Notes under the pieces: model-generated
What the model was told of the DNA's origin: nothing
Seen by the model: the letters and a program-made list of their open reading frames with translations, nothing else
Database searches by the model: none
DNA from: Eumeta japonica
Taxonomy: Eukaryota; Arthropoda; Insecta; Lepidoptera; Psychidae
Assembly: GCA_005406025.1 (NCBI GenBank)
Contig: BGZK01001414.1
Span: 1-64,000, forward strand
Length of the DNA stretch: 64,000 bases
Reading direction: 5' to 3'
Made by a program: the position numbers and the translations under genes
In this document: in pieces, positions 24,201 to 33,557 of the stretch
Layout of the letters: each line of letters starts with the position of its first letter
Numbering within the stretch: the first letter of the stretch is position 1

Positions 24201-27200
24201 GGTTAAAGCCAGTCGAGAGAAAGTGGTGAACATTTTGAGTGACTCTAGATCATCACTGGAACTCCTGAGCAACCCGAGAACGGGACATCCATTAGCACAC
24301 GCAATAAGGGAAACTACAAGAAACGCTAACGCTGAAGGAAAAGAAATACGTTTCTACTGGCTGAGAGCACACGTGGGCACAAAGGGCAACGAAAGAGCAG
24401 ATGAACTGGCAAAAATCGCTGCCCAAAAGGCTGATGCCGACTATGATTACGAGAAAATTCCCCTATCCTGGGTAAAAAAGCAAGATAAGGGAGGAGACGA
24501 TTCTGAAATGGCAAACACGATACGACTCCTCCCAGACCGGTGCAATAACGAAAACATTCTTTCCTGACGCAAAGAAAGCATACGCAACGATCAGGAAATT
24601 GAAGCCAACACCGGTCCAGACACAAATATTCACAGGACACACGGGAATAGCGGAGTACCTGCACAGATTCAAACTCTTACAGAGCCCGAGTTGCGAGTGC
24701 GACGCCGATAAAATCGAATCAGTATGGCACATAATCCTTGAATGCCCCAGGTATGAAGTTGCACGCTACGATCTCGAACACAAAATCGAGACAAAGCTGG
24801 AAAAACCAAAAATGCACGAAATAATGGAGAACCCCGAAAAAAGAGTGGAATTCTTGTCATTCGCAGAGAAAGCCTTCCGGGAAGCCACATCCAGACATAG
24901 ATCCATGAACCGAAAGCGCAATGAAGAAACACCTCCAACTGCGCCGACTTCAGCCCCAACACAAAAACCCCAAGAGAATCCCGAAAACGAAGCTACAACA
25001 CTGCGCACGACGACAACGGAAAGAATGTTACGTTGCGCAGAAACAGCAGGAAAGCCTGGGATACGAACAAGGGAGTGGCACTGTTCATGGACGAAAACAC
25101 GGAAAGGCTAGGAATAGGCTTTGGAAGCCCATGGGGAAAGAGCAGCGTTTCACTTTCGCCAGGACTTGCCAACCTCATAAACGGCAGTACCAGTAAAACC
25201 ATCCTAAAAAGGAAAACCTTTGATTCGCTAGAACAACTAGTAATCGAAGGTGAATCCTGCAGAATGGTACGGACCAGAAACAAGATCGTCCTACTATTCA
25301 CATGGACCGAGGATACACCGTTTATCCAGGCAAGTAAAGTACTACATAAACTAAGCGAAAGTGAACAGGCAACACCCCGAGTGATAAGCATAGACTCTAT
25401 GTCAGTCGGCTACGAAAAAGGCAATGTCGAAGATTATCTTGGAAGCATAGCAGCCTCCGAGAAACACAAGATCGTAATGTATGAAGATCGAGGAGAAAAT
25501 CTCAGTTTTCTTCACAAATACGATCCGGCATGCTCAACGACACCGATTGACAGCTGGGGACATCCTGTCAAGGACCCAGAAGAAATGAGCGGCTCGGAGC
25601 GTCTCCGAAAGCAAATCCAAGCTGAAAAGGAGACAAAACCGCGAAGCGAAAGAGCTAGCCCGCGAGCAACGCTCCGAGACCGGTAAAAAACTGGAAAACT
25701 TCTTTCGTGCATTTAATGCAGGAATAGCCACAAAACTTAAGGCATTCACCAGCAAAAAGCGAGTGTTCGACAACAGAGGACAAGGAAAAGCCTCGACATC
25801 TAAAAGATAACGAACGATTCACCAAAGTCTAGCCCGAAACCCACAAAGGCCGACCTAGGAGAAGTCAAACCTCCCGTCGTTATGCCTGTCGAGAATCCGA
25901 AAGACCACATGAGGAACGCCTTCCTCGAGTTCGCTGCACTAACAATAGCGATACAAGATGTCACCCAAACAATGTAAAAACATTCTGAACATATACAAGA
26001 AAGGGGACATCGAACAGCTAAAACGAAAACTCGAGGAAAACGAAGGCACCATATACAACAATAAGTCGTCCCAATATACTCGGAGACGCAAGACAAAATG
26101 GGCGGCCTACAATGACACATGCGGACTCGTATATCTCGACGAACAGGCAACGAAAATCACAGGCAAGGCCAAATATGAAACTCCAGAAAACGATCCAATA
26201 GTGGTAATGACCAGAGACACAAAGGTAGCCTTGGAAGAAAGAATCCTGAGAACGATGAGAAAACTTTCAAAGGAAAACGACCAAGACTACTCGGAAACAT
26301 TTACCGACTGGGAAACACCGAAAATTACATGGATCAACGGAGTACCTGGATGTGGGAAAACAACGTGGATCGTTCAAGAATTTGACAATAAAAGGGATTG
26401 CATAGTCACCGCGACCATTGAAGCAGCAGAAGACCTAAAGCGAAAACTGGCCAACAGAATAGGAGCCGAAGCAACGACCAGAGTGCGCACGATGGCTTCT
26501 GTATTAGTGAACGGGTTCAAAGAACACACACACAACCGTCTCCTAATCGACGAGGCTATGATGAACCACTTTGGCGCAATAATAACGGCCGCTCCTGGCC
26601 AAGGCCAAGGAACTGCTGCTTATCGGCGACATAAATCAAATCCCTCACATAGACAGACACAATGTCTTTCCGATGAGCTATGAAAAGCCAAATGCTGTAG
26701 CAAAGTCTCCCGAGAACTGCTACGATCTTACAGAAACCCCATGGATGTGGCATATGCCCTCAACGAAATTTATAGCGGCATATACTCCACACAGGAAGGG
26801 ACCCGATCATTGACGATGGATGGTTACGACAGAAACAAACTCTCCATATCACTACCTCAAACGCTCTACCTGGCCCACACAAGCTGGCAAAACAGAGCTA
26901 AAAGCCATGGGATGCGGACAAGGTAAAGAATCGAGAGTGTTAACTATCCATGAAGCGCAGGGTCTAGCCTCAAAAAATGTGGTAATAGTAAGAACAGCGT
27001 CGAAGAAAGCAGAAATTTACAACAGCATTCAACACGCGGTCGTAGCAATCACGCGTCACACAGAAAATTGTATTTACCTTACGGTAAATTGCAGTGACGC
27101 GATAGGGAGACTCATACAAAGGGCTAACAATGCTACATCGGAACGAATAATAGAGTACAACGCCAAGATGGCAATAAGATCCCGGGACATAAACTCGGTC

Positions 27201-27242
27201 AGAGAAATAACCAAACACCGAAGAAAGCCGGAACAGTACTGA
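21213..27242 (+). CDS. LINE A2 ORF2: endonuclease-RT-RNase H-helicase polyprotein (frame interrupted)
   Basis: Same domain order as in A1. Endonuclease 21260-21910 ('QEPYVGN' near 21351, 'TSDHNAIVF' near 21886). Reverse transcriptase about 22560-23900: finger motif 'KKAPGPDGLTADIC' near 22643, 'IEGAFDNAWW' near 23037, 'KGCVQGSICGPTFWN' near 23196, catalytic 'FADD' at 23297-23308. RNase H 24046-24430 with 'YTDGSK', 'LSDSRSS' and 'GNERADELAKIAAQ'. Cys/His motif near 24693. Unrecognised domain 25060-25690. Helicase 26200-27170. The nominal length is about 2,010 codons. Frame changes fall near 21530, 22790-23060, 23930, 24570, 25030, 25690-25830 and 26595-26705, many at homopolymers. Confidence 0.92.
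25033..25686 (+). other. Unrecognised pre-helicase domain in LINE A2
   Basis: A 217-codon open stretch after the P/T-rich spacer holds the segment described for A1 without interruption: 'MDENTERLGIGFGSPWGKSS', 'SLEQLVIEGESCRMVRTRNK', 'SIDSMSVGYEKGNVEDYLGS' and 'MYEDRGENLSFLHKYDPACS'. I recognise no family. It is followed by a basic linker and then the helicase. Confidence 0.7.
25958..27242 (+). other. SF1 viral-type RNA helicase domain in LINE A2 ORF2
   Basis: Open from 25958 to 26683 through Walker A ('GVPGCGKTT', 26339-26365), a segment starting 'TATIEAAEDLKRKL', and the DExx motif ('IDEAMM', near 26547). A two-base loss near 26594 ('gctcctggcc' where A1 has 'gctctgctggcc') and a one-base loss near 26704 then shift the frame. 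Motifs IV-VI ('YRNPMDVAYALN', 'TIHEAQG', 'VAITRHT') continue in other frames to the stop at 27242. About 120 residues before Walker A ('NILNIYKKGDIEQLKRKLEE' onward) look like an N-terminal helicase extension. Confidence 0.88.
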
Positions 27243-27660
27243 CCGGGTAAATAAAACACCGGATCAAAGCAAAGAAAGGCGTCAATTTAGAAACGAAGCG
27301 GACAAAAAAAATGGCGTTCCACACACATGACATCCCAATGCGCGGTGTCAGAGCGGACGGGTGCCCGGCTCTAAAATGGTTGAGCTGGACAATGGCTGAC
27401 CGTCCTGTCGTACTCGTGAACGGGTGCCGTGCAACAGGGACCAGGACCGCCATCACGAAGGAAACAGTGTTAAAACGATAAACAAATAAAATTTAATAAA
27501 GTGAAAGACTAATTAATTAACTGTGAGAGTGACAGAAAAGTGGCTGCAAAACAGTACAGCAAGTAAACTAACACAAAAGTGACAAATGAACAATGCCAGT
27601 AACAAAGGTGCGGAACATAAGAGTCTGCAGAATGTAATGTAAAAATAAAAAAAAAAAAAA
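27243..27660 (+). other. 3' untranslated region and poly(A) of LINE A2
   Basis: Matches the A1 tail and ends 'gtctgcagaatgtaatgt' followed by a 20-base A-rich tail interrupted by one T, then CCTAACC. The longer tail compared with A1 argues that the two copies arose by separate retrotransposition events rather than by simple duplication, if the tail lengths are real. Confidence 0.8.
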
Positions 27661-27737
27661 CCTAACCTAACCTAACCTAACCTAACCTAACCTAACCTAA
27701 CCTAACCTAACCTAACCTAACCTAACCTAACCTAACC
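27661..27737. repeat. Telomeric repeat block (CCTAA)n, the longest in the window
   Basis: Fifteen uninterrupted CCTAA units plus CC (77 bp) between the poly(A) of A2 and AT-rich DNA that begins 'gatttttattttgcac'. The perfect repeats suggest recent telomerase synthesis or recent exposure at the chromosome end. It marks the 5' boundary of LINE B. Confidence 0.98.
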
Positions 27738-29847
27738 GATTTTTATTTTGCACTTCGGAGGGTATTTCCTATCTACTGAAACGAAAAGTAATTAATTAAT
27801 TGAAGGTTCGATATTGAAATTATTTCGTTTCCTGCATTTTAACATATTAATTCTGCTGGTTTTACACAAAAATTGGATATTTAATTCTAATTTGTTTGCT
27901 TTTCACAATCACGTAATTAATTAATTAATTAATATTGACATTGATACAGTTTAACATCTTAAATATTAGACTTATTGCGAGGGAATTAATTGATGTATTG
28001 CGTAGTTAATTGATTGAACATTTTGAGATAGACAGTCGAATTAATTAAGCAGTATATATAGAATTTATTGCGATTACAGCTAAGGCATACCTGTATACTA
28101 TTGTTCGATATTTTATGTCTACAATTGATCCTGTATTGTGCTGACATTTCATTTTGTGAACTTCTGCATTTTAGGATCGATTTTTGAATTATTTGCTGTA
28201 CATAAATTAACATAGTTGAATTTTATATTGGTTTGAATTGGTTGATTAATAACTTGATTTTCAGCATTGTATTTTACTTTATTTTATTCCTACAATGGAC
28301 ATTAAAATTTTATTGTTGCTTTTGAGATCCGACATTTAATTGATTGAATTTTCCATAAATTGACATTAATTTAGTTACATTTAAGATTTTAAAATTTAAT
28401 ATTGGAATTTTGATAATTTATTTGCCTTTCATAATTGTGTAATTGTTATTGAACATTTCGGGGTCGATGTTTAATGGATTGGATTGCCTCTATAATTGAC
28501 TGTAAATTGGTTTACATTATAGAATTGATATTTTGAATTATTTGCTATTGAAATATTTAGATTTTGGAGTTTAAAATTCTGACTGCATAGCTTTCTACAG
28601 TTGTATATTTCTAAATTTTTACATTCTACACTTTAATTGAAAATTGGATATATTAGGTGTATTTTCCTACTATTTCACATCTTTATTACTTTGTATTTTA
28701 TTTTAATTGAAGTTGTATATTTTGATTTGTTTTGCTTTCACAATTGCGTAATAGGTTGATTGAGTTTTTGATTGGATTTTAATTTCATTGAATTGCCATC
28801 TATAGAATATTCACTATTGCAAATTGACATTGAGAATATTCTGCACTAAGATTTGATATTCTTAAATTTCTGCTATAATTTGACCTTTTAATTTTATTCT
28901 GTTTTTGCATTTTAAAGTTATATATTTTGGATTGTTTTGTTTTCACAGTTGCGTAATTGGTTAATTAATATTTTGAACTGGAATTTTAATTTTATTGAAC
29001 TGCCATCTATAGAAATTATTCGCCATTACAAATTAACTTTGAAAATTGAATTGAAATTATTTTGCACTTTAAAATTAGATATTCTTAATTTCTACTTATA
29101 ATTTGACAATTGGAATTTTATCTTATTGCTTTGTTTTTGCTTTAAAATTGTATATTTAATTTATTTTGCTTTCACAATTACGTAATTGGGTAGTTAGTGT
29201 TTTGAATTGGATTTTGATTTCACTGAATTGCCATCTAGAATTTATTTGCCATTGCAAATCGACATTGAGATTGTTTTACACTAATTGTTATTGAACATTT
29301 CGGGGTCGATATTTAATAGATTGGATTGCCTTCTGTAATTGACTATTAATTGGTTTACATTATAGAATTCGATACTTGAATTATTTGCTATTGAAATATT
29401 TAGATTTTGAAGTTTAGAATTTGACTGCATAGCTTTCTACAATTGTATATTTCTAAATTTTGCATTCCACACTTTAATTGAAAATTGATATATTAGGTGT
29501 ATTTTCCTACTATTTCACATCTTTATTGTTTTTTTTAGATTTTATCGTTAATAACACATCGATTTAAACTTTGTTTTACTGATTTATTGCAATTTAATTT
29601 GTTGTGTTGTGTTGCTCTGTTGCTGTGTTTGATATAATCTGAGTTTTAGTGCATTATTTTTATTTTTTTGTGTGTTATTTTCTTTACAATTGCAATTTGA
29701 CATTTACATTTTATTTTGCCTTTTGACATTTCATTTATTTTTGATTTTAATTATAGTTTATATTTTACACTTTAACAAGTTATTTAACAAATTATTTATT
29801 TAAACTTGACTAAGTCCTGTATATTATAAGAATTTTAAATAGTAATT
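27738..29847 (+). repeat. AT-rich leader of LINE B with internal repeats
   Basis: 2.1 kb of AT-rich DNA without coding potential. A block of about 250 bp containing 'gaacatttcggggtcgat' at 28439-28692 recurs at 29284-29531 with few differences. Between them, units with 'ttcacaattgcgtaat', 'ttgccatctatagaat' and 'gcaaattgacattgag' recur near 28737, 28941 and 29170 (spacing about 205-230 bp). The region lies exactly between (CCTAA)n and the ORF1 start, which suggests the 5' untranslated region of LINE B; a separate subtelomeric satellite is the alternative. Confidence 0.7.
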
Positions 29848-31589
29848 ATGAAATCGACTTTGAAAATTGACGAAGCCCCTAAGGCACTGGAACGGTTTCC
29901 GGGAGGTGGCGCAGAGCGGGATATGGCGTCAAGGCGGGTACTAAAGGGACGTTGACGGCGGTGTCCAAGGCCGAGGAAAGTGTCCCAAACCCAATTATGG
30001 GGCAACAAAGACCGACGGGAAGAAAAGCTGTTGCAGAAGGCGACGACTACACCACCCGTCCTCGGCACGCCCCCTGCAAATATCGAAAGAGCGAAGTCCT
30101 CCCAGTCAAAGAAGACGCGGACCGTCGCCTCGGATGATGTATCGGCGGTGCCGGCACCCAAAGTGGTGGTGGAGGTCGGACCGGCGGATGCCGCAGCGGC
30201 CGCCAGAGTCCGAGGCCGGCGTCTTTACCGCGCTGGAGGCGGTGGGAGACTTCGCCAGACGGGCGAGCCTAAAACGAAATTGGCCGTCCGTCCTGTCCGT
30301 GTCGGAGATGAAATCACCAGCGGACCTGTCCGAGGACCTCCGCGGCCGGAACTTCGAAAAGCCGAATCCGCCCGGCCGGACGCACTCCCACAGGAAGATT
30401 GGCGTCTGAATCGGAAACCCGCCATGGAGGCGAGGCGCGAGCTCGAGGGCCTAAAAATATAAGTCGAGACGTGAAAGAGTCCGTCATCGGAAAGTTGTCG
30501 GTGATCGGCGAGCTCGCCCTTCGCCTCGAGGAATCCCGCTCGAATTACGTGGCGGAACTGGAGCGGGAAAAGGCGAGGAGGGCAAGGGAGATGGAAGCCG
30601 CGGAGAAACGAATTACCAAAATAACATCGGAAAACCTGGACAGGATCCTAAATGTAGAAAGTAAAATAGAAAGAATGATGGTAGAGGTAACCTCGACGCG
30701 GACAATTCTGGGACACTTCGACGTCCCGGAAAAGTTGGAGGCGATTCGTAAGGCGGTTGAAACGAGACCGGCCCCGCGACCACAGAACTACGCCGAGGCG
30801 GCAGCGAGGCCGAAACCCTGGCTGCTGCCGCCCAAGATCCCGGCCCCTGGTCCGGCCGGCCACACTCTTATAATATCCTCAAGATGCGAGAACCACACCG
30901 CGGAGCAAGTCGTAGCTAGGCTGCGCGGAGGTGGACGCTAGGGAGGATGGTGGCCGTGGACCGGCTAAGAAAAGCCGGGAATCAAAAGTAGTGATGAGCT
31001 GCTCCTCCGCAGAGGATGCTCTGAAAATAGAGGAGCGGCTCAAGATTCGCGGGGCTGATCTTAAAGTCTCAAAGGGAAAAAGCTGCCTACGGTCGTCATC
31101 CGGGACGTCCTCAAGATCAATACGGACGAGGACATCGTCGAGTCCCTGAGGACCCAAAATAAGCACATCGCCGACGGTCTCGATTGGAGTCGGGAGAGGG
31201 CAAAGGTGTGCTAGAAGGCGTGCCAGAAATGACCTCGAGTGCCACCCGGTGCTGGAGGTCACGACCGAGCTATATAAGCGCCTAATAAAGGCCGCATACG
31301 TTTATGTGGGCTGCAACGGCGCCCGGTCTGGGACCAGTCCTCTCGCACAGTGCTCGCACTGTTTGGGCTACGGACACTCTAGGCGCTTCTGCAAAGAAGC
31401 GTCTGAGAAGTGTGCCCACTGCGGAGGGGACCACGTGAGCGCGGCCAGTCTCGGAGCGCGGGGAGCCCCGAGATGCATAAACTGTGTGAGAGCGGTCGTG
31501 CCGACACTGCGCATGGAGCGTTTAGCTCGGAGTGCAGTGTTCGGCATAAATGGGACGAGATAGCTCGGTCCAAGGTGGCATATTGTTAG
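29848..31589 (+). pseudogene. LINE B ORF1 (Gag-like) with frameshifts
   Basis: The first ATG after the AT-rich leader (29848) opens a frame starting 'MKSTLKIDEAPKALERFPGG', broken after about 35 codons. Further on are a charged A/P-rich region (29980-30462) and a coiled coil ('YVAELEREKARRAREMEAAE' near 30546). A Pro-rich hinge near 30770-30850 leads to the Gag-like domain start 'AGHTLIISSRCENHTAEQVV'. Zinc knuckles follow at 31349-31530 ('CSHCLGYGHSRRFC', 'CAHCGGDHVS', 'CINCVRA'), and the C-terminus is 'ARSKVAYC' with TAG at 31587-31589. The domain order matches ORF1 of A. Several one-base shifts interrupt it. Confidence 0.8.
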
Positions 31590-33489
31590 CCGCCGGCGCC
31601 CTGGACTCACAAGCCCGCACAGAATTGGCCGAGGGATCGTCCGCGGAAGGAAACACTGACCACGTATCCCTGCGGTTTATTCAGTCCAACTTGCAGCGCA
31701 GTAAACTCGCTACGTCTGAGCTGCTCGTTGAGGCTGATAGGCGGAGAATAGCGGTAGCCCTAGTTCAGGAACCCTATGTTGGGAGTATTGGCGAGCTGCG
31801 ACGGTACCCAGGATGCAGAGTCGTCCAAAAGGCGACTCCGCGAAGGGGACCCGTCAAAGCCGCCATCGCGTCCTGGACAGTGGCGTGGACGTCGAGGAGG
31901 ATCAGACCCTCATCGACGAGAAAACGTCACGGCTGCCGTAATCGTAGCCGGAAACTGCAGGATTGGCGTTGTGTCGGTGTATTTCGAAGGGACATGCCCA
32001 TCGGCCCGTACCTCGATCGCGTGCGATACGTCTGCTCTAAACTCGGGACGGACAAAATAACCTGGGGCGACGTCAACGCGTAGCGTGTGGGGTAGTGAGC
32101 ATGATGATGCACGCGGGGTGGATCTCTGCGATTTCTTCGATACTGAGGGGCTGCACATCTTGAACGAGGGCAATACGCCCACGTTCGAGGTGTATAGGGG
32201 GACCGTCTCTTCAGGAGTGGTGGATGTGACTGCGTGCGGCTCCGCTCTACTGGATAGAGTGGAGGAATGGCAGGTGGTCCGAGATTTAACATCCTCGGAT
32301 CATAATGCGGTCACGTTCGCCGTGCGAATGGGGAAGCGGTCCGGTCCTCGGCCCCCACCGGTACGGGTCTACACACAGCAAAGGCTCGATGGTCCGAGTT
32401 CGCAGCAGCCATGGATGCTGCTCTCGCTGAACGGGCTCTGACCGTCGAGATGGTGGAATCTGTGGACTCGTGCGACCGACTCGATGGGATCGTGGAGACC
32501 TACACCGAATGCATCCAACAAGCATGCGAAATTGCTATCCCACCTAGAAACTCGAAGCGCAGACTGAAACTCCTGGTGGAGTCCCGAGTTAGAGGGCTGA
32601 AAAGGATGCGCACTAAGAAGCGGCGCATCCGAAACGCGGCCCAGCAGGCGGGAGTACGTGGTCGGGGAATATGTGCAGGCCAAAGAGGTTTACGAAAGGG
32701 CAGCGGCTGAGGCGCAGACCGCGAGCTGGAAGCGGTTTTGCTCTGCACAGGACGGTGAGAGCCTGTGGACGGCATCTACAGGGTCATCAGGGAAACGGGA
32801 AACCGGGAGGATATCCACTTCAAACCGACTCGGGACTAGTATTAAGTCCGAACGAGTCGGCGACCCTCCTGGCGGAAACCTTCTTCCCTGATGACTGGTC
32901 GATACTGACCATCCGCATCACGCGGAAGTCAGAAGGCAAACCGACGGGGATGATCGTCCACCCGCAACTTGGGATCTGCCCGGGTGGACCCACCTTTACC
33001 GGGGCTGAGGTTAAAACGCCCTTAAGGCGTTTCATCCCAGAGCCCCGGGCATTGATGGGTTCACGTCGGACATATGCCAGGCTGCGATCTTCCGGGACCT
33101 GGGAGTGTTCCTAGCGATGGCAAATAAATGCCTAGAGCTGGGATACTTTATCCGGGCCTGAAAGGTGGCGGCCATAAAGGTAATCCCGAAGCCGGGCAAG
33201 GATGATTATGCCCGTCCTGAGTCTTACCGGCCCATAGGCCTGCTCCCTGTGCTGGGCAAAACAGTGGAAAGGATGCTGGTCGGGCGCCTCCAATGGCATT
33301 TGATGCCGAAGCTGCAGGTGACGCAGTATGGCTTCATGCCGCAGCGCGGGGCGGAGGATGCCCTTTATGATCTGATGACATACATCTACAAAGATTTAAA
33401 TCTCAAAAAGATCGTTTTAATGGTGTCATTGGACATAGAGGGCGCCTTCGATAACGCATGGTGGCCGGCGTTGAAGGCCCAGCTGACAA
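31590..33489 (+). pseudogene. LINE B ORF2, endonuclease and N-terminal half of reverse transcriptase
   Basis: The frame continues from just after the ORF1 stop. Endonuclease: 'RFIQSNLQRSKLATSELL' near 31674, 'ALVQEPYVGSIGEL' near 31757, 'DVTACGSALLDRVEEWQVV' near 32224 and 'SSDHNAVTF' near 32292. The catalytic 'GDVNA' (near 32068) is followed by a break. Reverse transcriptase: 'IKVIPKPGKDDYARPESYRP' near 33171, 'GRLQWHLMPKLQVTQYGFMP' near 33285, and the first catalytic aspartate motif 'SLDIEGAFDNAWW' near 33427. It ends by fusion to LINE A3 sequence, so the FADD motif and everything after it are absent. Confidence 0.85.
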
Positions 33490-33547
33490 ATGCAAGGTAA
33501 GGCAGAAATGGGATGAAATAGCCCGATCGCGCATTGCCTATTACTAA
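33490..33547 (+). pseudogene. 3' end of LINE A3 ORF1
   Basis: Only the C-terminal ~18 codons remain, with 'VRQKWDEIARSRIAYY' and a TAA at 33545-33547. The final Cys of A1 and A2 is Tyr here. The ORF2 ATG follows 11 bases later, preserving the A-family spacing. Confidence 0.85.
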
Positions 33548-33557
33548 AGGTAACGAC

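Larger units (their letters stand above)
18111..27660 (+). mobile_element. LINE A2: second full-length helicase-bearing telomeric LINE
   Basis: Organisation is the same as A1: 5' untranslated region 18111-19195, ORF1 19196-21202, ORF2 21213-27242, 3' untranslated region and a longer poly(A) (to 27660). (CCTAA)n flanks it on both sides and both junctions are in a clean repeat register (CCTAACC before, CCTAACC after). It is nearly identical to A1 in substitutions but differs by many small indels. In general it keeps longer open stretches than A1, notably in the reverse transcriptase, RNase H and pre-helicase regions, so it is the better reference copy in this window. Confidence 0.96.
27738..33489 (+). 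mobile_element. LINE B: R1-type retrotransposon, 3'-truncated
   Basis: A two-ORF LINE related to C and A but distinct in sequence. If the AT-rich DNA after the telomere block is its leader, it starts at 27738 in the same register (after CCTAACC) as A2. ORF1 begins near 29848 and ORF2 follows at about 31590. The element stops inside the reverse transcriptase, at 'SLDIEGAFDNAWWPALKAQL', where sequence switches to family A at 33486-33493. The RNase H and 3' end are therefore missing, and whether B has a helicase is unknown. Confidence 0.8.

Noticed and set aside
18111..27660. A2 as a plain assembly duplicate of A1
   Set aside because: Poly(A) length, telomere-block length and many small indels differ between the copies. 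Not fully excluded, since error-prone reads could produce the indels, but the different flanks favour two real copies.
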